This document shows positions 1 through 8,475 of a DNA stretch of 64,000 nt, in pieces. Within the stretch, counting starts at the first letter, position 1; every line of letters begins with the position of its first letter. The position numbers and the translations under genes are program-made. Origin of the DNA: Candidatus Eisenbacteria bacterium (GTDB lineage Bacteria > Orphanbacterota > Orphanbacteria > Orphanbacterales > Orphanbacteraceae); NCBI GenBank assembly GCA_016930695.1, contig JAFGGD010000012.1, positions 1 through 64,000 of the forward strand. The letters are read 5' to 3'. Under the pieces are notes generated by a model. That model made no database searches and was not told where the DNA came from. It was given only the letters and a program-made list of their open reading frames with translations.

Positions 1-70
1 GTCGAGCTTATCGGGGCGGGCGGAGGTGGGTCGGCGAGCGAGAAGAGGGAGGATGCGGAAGCATCCGGAC

Positions 71-380
71 CGTGCCCCGAAGGGAGACTGGTGGGGGATG
101 GAAAGGCACCCTGACCCTCACCCGCTATCCTCTCCGCCTCCTCCCCGGACGGACGGCGTGATCCTTCGAGGAGAAGGGGCGGGACGGGGACCCCCACCTC
201 TCGAGGTGCGTGAGAAGCGGCCGCGCGAGGTCGCACCCTTGTGGAAACTCCGTGGCGATCATGAACCCACCCAGGGGGCGGCACGCCCCGGATTCCGAGA
301 GGGATTACCCGTCCGTCCTCCTTCCCACACCGTGCCCCGAAGGGAGAGCCGGCGGGGGAAGGAAAGGCACCCTCACCCCC
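71..380. repeat. Two copies of a ~50-bp GC-rich intergenic direct repeat
   Basis: Positions 71-120 and 331-380 share an almost identical string: CGTGCCCCGAAGGGAGA, then a GC-rich spacer, then GGAAAGGCACCCT and a CACCC-rich tail. A third partial copy of the CCCCGAAGG core starts near 399. The intervening DNA is GC-rich and shows no convincing gene. A small perfect hairpin with a GNRA loop (GGATGC-GGAA-GCATCC) lies at 51-66. The function is unknown; the form resembles dispersed intergenic repeats of high-GC bacteria. No ORF here has plausible composition. Confidence 0.6.
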
Positions 381-471
381 ACCCTCTCCCCACACCATGC
401 CCCGAAGGAAAACCGGGGGCGGCGAAGCCGATGCGGGCCTTCCTCTTTTCCGGCGGTTCTTTCCCTGGGGT

Positions 472-658
472 TCTTTCCCGGCGGTTCGGGGTGGGTCCGT
501 AACGAGGTGTCGCGGCGTGAGGCGAGAAGACGTTTTGGACAAGGCCGCTCCCGGAAGCGTAGCCTGAGCTACGCTGAGGAAGCGGCCGAAGGAAAAGCGG
601 CTTCGCAGCCCGCGCCGCGTCGCCGCAGTAGGCCCCACCCCGAATCGCCGGGAAAAAA
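472..658. repeat. Large concentric imperfect palindrome (187 bp)
   Basis: Several inverted-repeat arms share one centre near 565. The outer arms at 472-498 and 632-658 match over about 23 of 25 positions (TTCCCGGCGgTTCGGGG against its complement with one change). A middle CGCGGCG/CGCCGCG pair lies at 510-516 and 613-619. An inner GGCCGCT/AGCGGCC pair lies at 543-549 and 580-586. A perfect core hairpin AGCGTAGC-CTGA-GCTACGCT lies at 556-575. Further hairpins follow nearby (about 738-764). It could be a mobile palindromic element, a structured RNA or a nucleoid/termination element. The sequence shows only the symmetry. Confidence 0.6.
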
Positions 659-823
659 AGACACCGGCGAATCCAGTGTTGCCCCTTTTCAACACCTTCA
701 TCGCCGGCGCCATTCGCGAACCCGTTTCCCGGGGTCGCAAGCTCTCTGCAGGAGGGCAGAGCTTTCGGGAACTGCAGACTCTCGCGGGGACGATTCTCCG
801 TCCCGTGACCCTACATCATCCGA

Positions 824-1201
824 TCATCCGTCGCATTCGAACGCCGGCCGCCGGGTCCCGCGGCGCGTCCGGAGGTTCCAACTCTCTCTACTCCCCAGAC
901 CCCTCCGGGGTTCCATCTTTTTGTCCGACGGGCGCAAAAAAAGGGAACACGATTCGCGGGGCCGGTCGCTTTCCATTCGGGAAATCGAAGGGGGATTCGA
1001 AGCGGGGCGCCGAGCGCGAACCGCCCCCTCCCCTTCACGCGGGGAACACCCGATCGAGGCGTCCCCGCCGAGGTCCCCGTCCGAGGAACGCACGACTACC
1101 AGATGTTCGGTTTCCAGACCGGCTGGGACCGTCCCATCCGCGCCGAGGGCGCTTGGACCGGCCACCGCCAGAACCAGAAACGCGAAACCCAGACCGCGCA
1201 T
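824..1201 (-). pseudogene. Possible remnant of a small secreted protein gene
   Basis: An ATG at 1201 lies 15 nt downstream of the end of the FN3 lipoprotein gene and has a GGAAAGGG Shine-Dalgarno-like string in front. It opens a good signal peptide (MRGLGFAFLVLAVAGPSALG, cleavage after an ALGA-like site) followed by about 30 plausible residues. After about residue 50 the frame becomes Arg/Ser/Pro-rich and looks like translated non-coding DNA, so the gene is probably truncated or frameshifted near 1050. The alternative is a chance ORF. No family was recognised. The rest of 1-1216 shows no gene I can support. Confidence 0.3.
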
Positions 1202-1216
1202 TCCGAGCCCTTTCCG

Positions 1217-2092
1217 TCAAGATTTGCGGAAGAGCCGGTCGAAGTTCGGCGCGAGTTGTCTTCTTTCAATGTCGTCATTGCTGATTTGGTAAGCCCACTC
1301 GAGAACAACATGGTTCTCTCCGATAGAGACGACCCGCAGCTTGGCGAAATGGTCGTCCCAGGTCCAGATCACATAGGTGTGCCCTTCGATCAGCTCCACG
1401 CCGTAGGGATCGAGGGACCACCCCTCCAGGGGGGCGAAACTGATCTCGTCGAAGTCATAGGTGTACCCGAAATCCTGGATGTCGTTCGGGTACGTCTCCC
1501 CTTCCTCCTCCACGAAGGCCGGCACGAGCCGGAAAAGATCGTCCACGACGATCAGGTAGACATCGCAGAGATCGTCGTCCCAGGCGACGACCATGTCGCC
1601 GGCGTCGCCGCCGCGCTGGATCTCCGAGAAATCGAGTCCCGCGCTCTCCGGGTCGTAGCCGTCCCAGTAGAGTCGCAACCCCACCCCCTGCGGCCGCGGG
1701 GTGTCCGCCACCTCCTCATAGGAGAGATCGCTTTCGCCGTACTGATTGGAGGCGTCCACGGCATAGAAGTAGGTGACGCCGTTTTCCAGCTCCACGTCGT
1801 TGTCGAAGAAATAGGTGTTCTCGGCGCCCACCACCGTTCCGACCAGATAGTAGTCGCCGAGCGGCTCCGTACTCCGATACACGCCGTAGGTTACGTCCCC
1901 CACGCCGCGCGCCGGCTCCCAGTAGACCTGCACCGATCGGTCTCCGGTCACGGTGAACACACCGACCGGTACGGGCGGAACGGTGTGGTAAACGTGTACG
2001 ACCTCGGTCACATTGTCGTCGTCGCACCCCGCGAAGGCGATCAGCGCCAGCAAAGCGGCCGCGATCGCTCCATACCCAGCCGTCTTTCTCAT
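1217..2092 (-). CDS. Lipoprotein with fibronectin type III-like domain
   Basis: This 291-residue exported lipoprotein begins with a short Lys/Arg N-terminus, a hydrophobic stretch and a lipobox (LIAFAGC, lipidated Cys23). The ATG at 2092 has GGGAGGTG six bases upstream, which fixes the start. Residues of about 40-120 look like one FN3 domain (PPVPVGVFTVTGDRSVQVYW... then VTYFYAVDASNQYGES). The remaining ~170 residues are acidic and Tyr/Trp-rich, and I could not assign them. It likely sits in the outer-membrane inner leaflet or on the surface. It stands alone; the next gene upstream (the NtrC-type regulator) ends 198 bp away on the same strand. The function is unknown. Confidence 0.8.
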   Translation of the reverse strand: MRKTAGYGAIAAALLALIAFAGCDDDNVTEVVHVYHTVPPVPVGVFTVTGDRSVQVYWEPARGVGDVTYGVYRSTEPLGDYYLVGTVVGAENTYFFDNDVELENGVTYFYAVDASNQYGESDLSYEEVADTPRPQGVGLRLYWDGYDPESAGLDFSEIQRGGDAGDMVVAWDDDLCDVYLIVVDDLFRLVPAFVEEEGETYPNDIQDFGYTYDFDEISFAPLEGWSLDPYGVELIEGHTYVIWTWDDHFAKLRVVSIGENHVVLEWAYQISNDDIERRQLAPNFDRLFRKS

Positions 2093-2289
2093 CTAGACAC
2101 CTCCCGATGCGGGTTAATCCCGGTAGAACGCAAAGCACGTGCCACTCCATGAGACGGAGAAGAGCCGGGCGTTCCTGGCCGGAGAATCGACCCTAACCTA
2201 CTATTAAACATCAGATTAACGAAAAATGGTCCTTGCGGGGGAGAGAGGAGCGGCGCGATCCTGAGGGTCGCGGGGTGTGTCGAATCACC

Positions 2290-3690
2290 TCACCCGGTGC
2301 GTCGATCGTCCCCACCCGGAGAGGGTCGCCGAAGGCCGTACTTCTCGATCTTCTTGTAGATGTTGGAACGCTGCATCCCCAGATCGCGAGCGGTCCGGCT
2401 GACGCTCCAGTTGTTCGCATCCAGGCGCTCGAGCAGAAAGCTCTTCTCCGCCTGCTCCTTGAAATCCTGGAAGGTGGCTCCCTCCGCCAGGGCGGCGGCG
2501 GGGTCGGCGATCCCCCGCTCCCCGAGGGGCGGGATGTCCTCCACGGAGATCCTCTCCTCCTCGGAAAGGATGATCATTCTCTCGATCGTGTTCCTGAGCT
2601 CCCGCACGTTCCCCGGCCACTCCCGCTCCCGGGCGAGACGATCGAGGACGGCGTCGTCGATCGCCTGCGGGCGGATTCCGTTCTCGGCCGAGTAGCGCTC
2701 CAGGAAATAGCGGACCAGGATGGGGATGTCCTCCCGCCTCTCCGCCAACGAGGGGACCTGGATCGGCACCACGTTCAGGCGATAGTAGAGGTCCTCGCGA
2801 AAGCGTCCCTCCCGCACCTCACGGATGATGTCCTTGTTGGTCGCCGAAAGCACCCGCACGTCCACCGTCTTGGTGCGGCTGCCGCCGACGCGGGTCACCT
2901 CGCCGGTCTCCAAAACACGGAGCACCTTGGACTGCGCCGACAGGGACATATCGCCGATCTCGTCCAGGAAGAGTGTGCCGCCGTTGGCGAGTTCGAACTT
3001 GCCGATCCGCATCGAGGTGGCGCCTGTGAACGAGCCCTTCTCGTGCCCGAAGAGTTCGCTCTCGATCAACTCCTCCGGTATGGCGGCGCAGTTCACCTCC
3101 ACGAAGGGCCTGCGGGCGCGGGGAGAGGCGTTGTGGAGCGCCCGCGCCACCAGTTCCTTCCCGGTTCCGTTGGCGCCGGTGATCAGCACGCGGCCGTTCG
3201 TGGGGCCCACCTTTTCGATGGTGCGGAGGATCGACTGAATCGCGGCGCTCTCGCCGACGATCCGATATTTTTCCTCCATCGCCTCCCGGTAGATCAGGTT
3301 CTCCATGGAGAGGCGTCTCTGTTCGAGGGCGTTCCGCACGGTGAGGAGGAGGCGGTCCCGGTCGAGAGGCTTTTCGAGAAAGTCGTAGGCGCCCAGTTTG
3401 GTCGCCTCCACGGCGGTGCCGACCGTGCCGTGGCCGCTGATCATGATCACCACCAGCTCGCGGCGGATCCGCATCGCCTCGCCGAGCACCTCGATCCCGT
3501 CCATGCCGGGCATCTTGATGTCTAAAAGGACGAGCGAGGGGACGCCGGCCCGGATCGAGTCGAGGGCCTGCTCGCCGTTCGACGCCGTCGACACCTCGTA
3601 ACCCTCGTACTCGAGAATGCGGCGGAGGGAGGTCTGAATCCCTTTCTCGTCGTCCACGACCAGGATGTGATCGCTCGTGCCGTTCGCCAT
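2290..3690 (-). CDS. Sigma54-dependent NtrC-family response regulator
   Basis: This 466-residue protein has the full three-domain layout. A receiver at 1-120 carries phosphoacceptor Asp57 in LVLLDIKMPG and Lys at EKP. An AAA+ domain at about 145-385 has Walker A GANGTGKE (172-179), sigma54-contact loop GSFTGA (219-224) and Walker B GGTLFLDEIGD. A C-terminal Fis-type helix-turn-helix (SRTARDLGMQRSNIYKKI) completes it. The ATG at 3690 opens directly into the receiver; longer upstream reading lies inside arsR. It starts 11 bp after arsR ends, so the two are probably co-transcribed. No partner kinase lies beside it. By family it activates RNA polymerase-sigma54 after phosphorylation; its targets are unknown. 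Confidence 0.93.
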   Translation of the reverse strand: MANGTSDHILVVDDEKGIQTSLRRILEYEGYEVSTASNGEQALDSIRAGVPSLVLLDIKMPGMDGIEVLGEAMRIRRELVVIMISGHGTVGTAVEATKLGAYDFLEKPLDRDRLLLTVRNALEQRRLSMENLIYREAMEEKYRIVGESAAIQSILRTIEKVGPTNGRVLITGANGTGKELVARALHNASPRARRPFVEVNCAAIPEELIESELFGHEKGSFTGATSMRIGKFELANGGTLFLDEIGDMSLSAQSKVLRVLETGEVTRVGGSRTKTVDVRVLSATNKDIIREVREGRFREDLYYRLNVVPIQVPSLAERREDIPILVRYFLERYSAENGIRPQAIDDAVLDRLAREREWPGNVRELRNTIERMIILSEEERISVEDIPPLGERGIADPAAALAEGATFQDFKEQAEKSFLLERLDANNWSVSRTARDLGMQRSNIYKKIEKYGLRRPSPGGDDRRTG

Positions 3691-3701
3691 GACTGATCGC
3701 C

Positions 3702-4052
3702 TCACCGGTTGAAGAAGAGATCCGCGTCCCGGTCGCGGCGGCCCTCGACTCGGAAGCCCCGTTCCCGGCCGCGCGGCCCGGACTCGGGGGGGGCGGGGAA
3801 GGCGGACCAACGGCCGATCGCCCGGAGCGCCTCCGGCTCGAGGGCGTAGCGAATCCACTTCCCTTCGCGGTTCGCCCGGAGGAGTCCGCTTTTGCGGAGC
3901 ACCTGGAGATGCCGCGACACGTTCGGCTGCGCGGCGCCCGTCCGCTCCACCAGCTCGGAGACATAGCACGGCTTCTCACGGAGGATCTCCACGATCCGAT
4001 AGCGGATCGGATCCCCCAGTGCACGGAACAGCTCGCGCATCTCTCCGCTCAT
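3702..4052 (-). CDS. ArsR-family winged-helix repressor
   Basis: This 116-residue winged helix is typical of ArsR/SmtB regulators: ALGDPIRYRIVEIL, then VSELVERTGAAQPNVSRHLQ (recognition helix), then VLRKSGLLRANREGKWIRYAL (wing). The classical ELCVCDL metal box is absent. One Cys (KPCYVSEL) sits at the start of that helix, so classical metal sensing through that box is not supported. The C-terminal ~35 residues are Arg/Asp-rich and unassigned. The ATG at 4052 is chosen because it precedes the domain; a second ATG at 4040 is possible. A strong promoter lies just upstream. It is the first gene of an arsR-ntrC pair, so the sensor may control the sigma54 regulator. Confidence 0.9.
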   Translation of the reverse strand: MSGEMRELFRALGDPIRYRIVEILREKPCYVSELVERTGAAQPNVSRHLQVLRKSGLLRANREGKWIRYALEPEALRAIGRWSAFPAPPESGPRGRERGFRVEGRRDRDADLFFNR

Positions 4053-4082
4053 CGAATGATCGCTCCTGTTCGAGACCGTCCT

Positions 4083-4112
4083 AGTATGGGGACAGGCGGG
4101 GGAGGGTGTCAA
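4083..4112 (-). promoter_or_regulatory. Sigma70-type promoter of the arsR-ntrC pair
   Basis: On the minus strand a perfect TTGACA (4112-4107), an 18-bp spacer and CATACT (4088-4083) are followed by the arsR start at 4052. Placement and spacing fit; transcription start would be near 4076. This is a sequence match only. Confidence 0.6.
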
Positions 4113-4179
4113 CCGTCCCCTATCCGGCGCGGGGCGCGGGGCGCCGGCCGGAAACGAGTTGATCCGCAAGGAATTCCGT

Positions 4180-5499
4180 CTAGGCGGCCGGATCGATCAC
4201 CCGCCCGCAGAAGAGGATCAGGCCGGTCTCCCGATCCCGGATGAGGAAAAGGAAAGGATGGTCGGCGGTGAAGACGTTCTCCGCGCCTCCCCGCTCGACG
4301 AGGACCACCGCCGTCGCGGCCGCCGCCTCGGTCCCCTTCTCGTCCACGGCGATGAACGTCTTGTGATACGCCTCGTCGATCCAAATGTCCCGTCCGGCCA
4401 TCATGCCGCTGAAATCGGCGCCCGGCGCGAAGGGATCGCTCATGCCGAGACCGATCAACGTTTCCTTCAGTTCGAAGGAAGACTCGAAGGAGAAACGGGG
4501 GAGCGTGACGGAGACGAACGCGGAGTCGATTCCGTCCAGGATCTCGCCGAGGCGGTCTCCGTCGAGACTCGAGACAAAGGCGTCCAGAGTCCCCTCCTCG
4601 GGGAGGATCAGCACCATCGAGAGGCCGCCCCCCCGATAGGCGAGTTCCACCGCCCGGCACCGGTCGTCCGCGTACCACCCGAAGGTCTCTTCCCGGCGCA
4701 TCATCGGCGCGACGACATCGCCGCCGCCCCCCTCGAGATGAAAAACGCCGTCGGCGGTGAGATCGTCCTCGAAAGGTTTGGCCCAGGGCGCCTTGAAGTA
4801 GAGCGCGTTGGTGAGAACCGCCACGAGAGGCAGATCCGTTCCGAATCCTTCGGGAATCAGTTCCTCGATGCGGGAAGCGGTGTGGTCCGACACCCAATCG
4901 TTGATCACGTCGCGGGCCGATTCCTTCGCCCCGTTCAGGTCGAGCAGCTCCACGCCGGCTCCGTAATTCACGGCTAAAACATCTAGATAGTCTTCGAGAT
5001 AGTCGTACCCGGTCTGTCCCCAGAACGCGTTGGCGACGTGCAGCTCCACCGGGTCCTCCCCCCCCGAGGCGGGAAGGGCGCGGCCGTCCAGAATCAGCCC
5101 GATCTCGTTGAAGGCGTTGTGGGTCCGCTCCTGGTCCGGGTCATAGAGGAGCGCGGACGTCATCTCCGTCTCCGTCTCCCCGCGGGCGCCCGCCCAGGTC
5201 ATGGCGAAAGCGCTCCGGATGCTGTAGGGGGAGAAGAGCAGGTTTCCGCCCGCGTCGAAAGACTGAAGAAGCGCGAGCGTAAAGCCGTGGTTCCCCTCCA
5301 CCAGCGACCGCAGTTCCTCGGTGGTGGCGTCCGGCGCGAGGTTGCGATCCAGTCCGGAATGGAGGGTGGACCACGAAGCGTCTCCTCCGGAGGGACCGCC
5401 GCCGGAGTCGTCGCATCCCGCGAGAAACGGGGCGAGAAGGAGGATCAGCGCGGCGAGGATCGGGAAACGGAAACTCTTGCGGCGGTCGGGAGTGTTCAT
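4180..5499 (-). CDS. Serpin-family protease inhibitor, lipoprotein
   Basis: This 439-residue serpin has a lipoprotein signal (LLLAPFLAGC). The ATG at 5499 is preceded by GGAGG; the longer frame upstream lacks a ribosome site. Serpin landmarks are present: HVANAFWGQ, ELIPEGFG, LVAVLTNALYFKAPW, the hinge GTEAAAAT of the reactive loop and the C-terminal FTADHPFLFLIRD...GRVIDP. Counting from the hinge (G as P15, T as P14) puts P1 on Arg in VLVERGG, which predicts inhibition of trypsin-like proteases. The small hinge residues indicate an inhibitory rather than a storage serpin. Anchored outside the cytoplasm, it may protect surface proteins from own or foreign proteases. Predicted target and P1 are inference. 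Confidence 0.93.
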   Translation of the reverse strand: MNTPDRRKSFRFPILAALILLLAPFLAGCDDSGGGPSGGDASWSTLHSGLDRNLAPDATTEELRSLVEGNHGFTLALLQSFDAGGNLLFSPYSIRSAFAMTWAGARGETETEMTSALLYDPDQERTHNAFNEIGLILDGRALPASGGEDPVELHVANAFWGQTGYDYLEDYLDVLAVNYGAGVELLDLNGAKESARDVINDWVSDHTASRIEELIPEGFGTDLPLVAVLTNALYFKAPWAKPFEDDLTADGVFHLEGGGGDVVAPMMRREETFGWYADDRCRAVELAYRGGGLSMVLILPEEGTLDAFVSSLDGDRLGEILDGIDSAFVSVTLPRFSFESSFELKETLIGLGMSDPFAPGADFSGMMAGRDIWIDEAYHKTFIAVDEKGTEAAAATAVVLVERGGAENVFTADHPFLFLIRDRETGLILFCGRVIDPAA

Positions 5500-5610
5500 G
5501 TTCGGCCTCCGGGCGGGGAAGGGCGCCTGCATGATTGATGTTTTCACTTTAACACGACTCGAGGAAAACGAACAGGCCGAACAAGCGCCGGGGCAAGAGT
5601 TTTCGCGGGG

Positions 5611-6333
5611 TCAGGGGCGGCGGGACCGGAAGATCCGGTCGGCGCGGCGGCTCCAGAAATTGGTCCCCTCCTCCGGAATGCCGGCCAGCACGCCCCCGCC
5701 GCGGATCGTCTCCGGGTCGGCGCGCCAGATCGGATAGGGGAGGCCGCCGAGAACCCGATTGAAGAGGAAGGCCTGGGCCACGAGCAGGAGCACGGCGGCG
5801 AGGAGCCCGATCGATTTGACCGGTTCGTTCATGAAGCCCATGGCGGCGAGGAGGGCCGTCGCCGCGGCGGGCGGGTGCGCGGCGCGAAGGACGATCATCC
5901 CCGCGGCGGCCGCGCCCATGGCGAGGGCGATCGCCGCCACGCGCGAACCGTTCATAACCAAAGGATTATGGAGCCCCGCCTCCGGTCGGAGCGCGCCGAC
6001 GACGGCGAGCGCCGCGAGACCGGAAAACAGGGAGAGGCCGTGGGCGAGGACCACGCTCCGCGGAGAGGCGCTCGCCGAGAGAGGCGCGTAGAAAAGGATG
6101 AACGCCGACGGACCGAGGGGCGGGAAGAGGAGAGGGAAGCGGGTCCGGTACGCGGCCAGTGTGATGATCGCCAGGGCCGTGGCGGCGGAGAGAAACGTGA
6201 AAAGGAGGATCGCGGTCCCGCGGTTCCCGGCGCTCCGAACGCGGTAGCCGAAACGCATCCGGCTGCCGAGCGCGACGAGCCGGAAGAGGGGAGTTCCCTG
6301 CGGGGCCGGAGGACCGGAAGGGGCGCGAGTCAC
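5611..6333 (-). CDS. HPP-family integral membrane protein
   Basis: This 240-residue membrane protein shows the HPP family signatures: LFPPLGPSAFILFYAPLS (the LGPSA part), PRSVVLAHGLSLFSGL and AHPPAAATALLAAMGF (the HPP motif). About five hydrophobic helices are visible. Some HPP proteins have been linked to nitrite transport, but most are uncharacterised, so no substrate is given. Translation starts at a GTG whose GTGA overlaps the stop of the upstream HDOD gene, so the two are coupled. A cytoplasmic tail of about 40 residues follows the last helix. Confidence 0.87.
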   Translation of the reverse strand: MTRAPSGPPAPQGTPLFRLVALGSRMRFGYRVRSAGNRGTAILLFTFLSAATALAIITLAAYRTRFPLLFPPLGPSAFILFYAPLSASASPRSVVLAHGLSLFSGLAALAVVGALRPEAGLHNPLVMNGSRVAAIALAMGAAAAGMIVLRAAHPPAAATALLAAMGFMNEPVKSIGLLAAVLLLVAQAFLFNRVLGGLPYPIWRADPETIRGGGVLAGIPEEGTNFWSRRADRIFRSRRP

Positions 6334-7295
6334 GCCGTCCCTCCCGCATCAGCGGCACCGGCGGCGGCGATCGCGTCGAGCGTCTCTCCCACTCCCCGGT
6401 CGCCCAAACCGAAAAGAGAGCGGATCTCGTCGAGCCCGGTTCGGGTTTCGTCGATCAAGCCCCGGAACCCATCGTCGTCGATCCCGAAACGCCTCCTGGT
6501 TTCGGCGGCGAAAAGAGACACCCTCTCCTCGTTCCGGCGGAGCACGCTCGGCGCGAGACTCGCCACCGACATGGGGAGCGCGATGGTGTTCTCCAACTCC
6601 GCCTCGGCGAGTTCCTCCGCGGAGAGATTATGGGCGCCCACGAAACAGACGATTTCCTCCGGAAATCCCCAGGAACGGAGGATCCAGGCGCCCGCCTGGG
6701 CGTGATCCCAGCGCAGATTCTCCCGTTCGATCCGGGAGAGACGCTCGTCGCTCTCCGCCCAACGCTCCACGATCGGGGCGTAATACTCCCTCCAGGCGAC
6801 GAGCAGCACCGGGAGCGCCACGTCGGCCAGGAGCATGGCGGTGAACGCTTCCTCCTCGTCGTGCAGGCCCTGCCGGCGGGCGAGGGAACGGGCGATCAAG
6901 GTGCGGATCAGAGAGTCGATCCAAAACGCCTCGTGGTCGAAAAGGCCGTCGTCCTTCGGCCGCGGGACGCCGCTCACCATCGTGTAGGAGAGGGCGATGG
7001 ACCGGATCTGGCGCATCCCCAGAAGGGAGATCGCGTGGGGAAGCGTGGTCACGCGATGACCGAGGGAGAAGTAGGAGGAGTTCACCGTTTGCAACACTCG
7101 GGCGGCGAGTTCGGGCGATCCGGAGAGGATCCGGACCAGTTGCTTGGGATCCGGCTCGGGCTTGTTCATCTCGCCGACGAGGCGGACCGCCGCCGCCGGG
7201 AGAGGCGGGATCTTCACGTCCCGGAACATGCGGCCGAAATCGCCGGTCGCGACGGCGGCATGCCTCCTTATCTTCTCGATCCAACCGATCGTCAT
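6330..7295 (-). CDS. HDOD-domain signalling protein
   Basis: This 321-residue protein carries an HDOD domain at about 15-230. Markers are VKIPPLPAAAVRLVGEMNKPEPDPKQ (split: the IPPLP start and the DPKQL helix), ARVLQTVNSSYFSLGHRV and LPHAISLLGMRQIRSIALS. The ATG at 7295 has GGGGAGAG in front; the longer frame would run into the divergent rlmN region. HDOD proteins are non-catalytic relatives of HD phosphohydrolases that act in bacterial signalling and stress or cell-cycle responses. The remaining C-terminus (about 230-320) is unassigned. It is coupled by overlap to the HPP gene. Confidence 0.9.
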   Translation of the reverse strand: MTIGWIEKIRRHAAVATGDFGRMFRDVKIPPLPAAAVRLVGEMNKPEPDPKQLVRILSGSPELAARVLQTVNSSYFSLGHRVTTLPHAISLLGMRQIRSIALSYTMVSGVPRPKDDGLFDHEAFWIDSLIRTLIARSLARRQGLHDEEEAFTAMLLADVALPVLLVAWREYYAPIVERWAESDERLSRIERENLRWDHAQAGAWILRSWGFPEEIVCFVGAHNLSAEELAEAELENTIALPMSVASLAPSVLRRNEERVSLFAAETRRRFGIDDDGFRGLIDETRTGLDEIRSLFGLGDRGVGETLDAIAAAGAADAGGTA

Positions 7296-7428
7296 ATTGC
7301 TCTCCCCGCCGGACGCGGTGGCCCGGCTATCCGACGGATCGACCGATCGGCCCCGGAACTTCAGCGTTTCCACGCCTGTCCGCTCGCCCGCCCCCCCGCT
7401 TTGTGGTAGCCTCGGACCGGAGGCGCCC

Positions 7429-8475
7429 ATGGAGGAAGCGCGGAAAACCGACCTGGTCGGATCGACGCCGGAAGAGATCGGCGCGCTCCTAAGTGCCCTC
7501 GACGAGCCCCCCTACAGGGGAACGCAGATCTTCCGCTGGATTCACCGGCACCGCGCACGTTCCTTCCGGGAGATGACCGTGCTCCCCCTCCCGCTTCGGG
7601 AAGCGCTGGAGGCGCGATTCCGCATCGACCTTCCCCGCCGGACGGAGCGCGTCGGGCCGGGGCCGGACGGCGCGGTGAAGGACCTCTTCCTCCTCCAGGA
7701 CGGCGCGGCGGTGGAAGCGGTGCGAATCGCCGGAGAAGACGGGGCGACCCTCTGCGTCTCCTCCCAGGCCGGCTGCCGCTACGGCTGCGCCTTCTGCGCC
7801 ACCGCCCGGGGCGGTTTCCGGCGCTCCCTCACGGCGGGGGAGATCGCCGGCCAGCTCCTTGTTCAGGAGGAACCGGTCCGCCGTGTGGTGTACATGGGGA
7901 TGGGAGAGCCTCTGGCGAACTACAGAAACACGGTTCGCAGCGTGAGACTCCTCGTCCACCCCGAGGGGGCGGCGATCCCGCCGCGACGGATCACGCTCTC
8001 CACCGCCGGCCTGGTTCCTCTCATCGACCGCCTCGCCGCGGAGGAGCTGGGGTTGCGACTCGCCGTCTCGTTGAACGCCTCGAACGACGAAATCCGCCGG
8101 CGGCTCATGCCGATCGCGGAACGCTGGCCGATCGAGGCGCTGCTGGCGGCGGCGGACCGTTTCGCCCGGCAAAGCGGCGCGCCGGTCACCTTCGAGTACG
8201 TCCTTCTGGCGGGGGTGAACGACGGAGACGAACACGCCCGGGAGCTGGCGCGCCGCCTCGCCCCGATCCGCTGCAAGGTGAACCTGATCCCCTTCAACCC
8301 GGTCCCCTCCCTTCCCTGGCGCGGCCCGACGGAGTCGAGGATCGAGTCCTTTCTGCGGATCCTGGCGCCTCGTCTGGTCGCCACGGTGCGCCGGAGCGCC
8401 GGCTCGGGGATCGACGCCGCCTGCGGACAGCTCCGCCTCCGCACCGCTCCGCCGGAAGAGAGGAACGCGCGATGA
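7429..8475 (+). CDS. rlmN: Dual-specificity rRNA/tRNA adenine-C2 methyltransferase, radical SAM
   Basis: This 348-residue radical SAM enzyme methylates C2 of an adenosine in 23S rRNA and, in E. coli, certain tRNAs. The RlmN/Cfr signature is complete: TLCVSSQAGCRYGCAFCATA gives the CxxxCxxC iron-sulfur cysteines, YMGMGEPLANY is present, and GIDAACGQL near the C-terminus supplies the methyl-carrying Cys. An N-terminal accessory domain (PYRGTQIFRWIHR) matches RlmN rather than Cfr. The ATG at 7429 starts right at the family's N-terminus. The stop overlaps the ATG of the next kinase gene (ATGA), which suggests co-translation with an unrelated signalling gene. Confidence 0.96.
   Translation: MEEARKTDLVGSTPEEIGALLSALDEPPYRGTQIFRWIHRHRARSFREMTVLPLPLREALEARFRIDLPRRTERVGPGPDGAVKDLFLLQDGAAVEAVRIAGEDGATLCVSSQAGCRYGCAFCATARGGFRRSLTAGEIAGQLLVQEEPVRRVVYMGMGEPLANYRNTVRSVRLLVHPEGAAIPPRRITLSTAGLVPLIDRLAAEELGLRLAVSLNASNDEIRRRLMPIAERWPIEALLAAADRFARQSGAPVTFEYVLLAGVNDGDEHARELARRLAPIRCKVNLIPFNPVPSLPWRGPTESRIESFLRILAPRLVATVRRSAGSGIDAACGQLRLRTAPPEERNAR

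Noticed and set aside
1-1216. CRISPR array
   Set aside because: The direct repeats are two to three irregular copies about 260 bp apart, without regular spacers or cas genes.
210-1292. Plus-strand frame of 360 codons in the repeat region
   Set aside because: Arg/Ser/Pro-rich translation that spans the palindrome and direct repeats and ends inside the FN3 lipoprotein gene; not protein-like.
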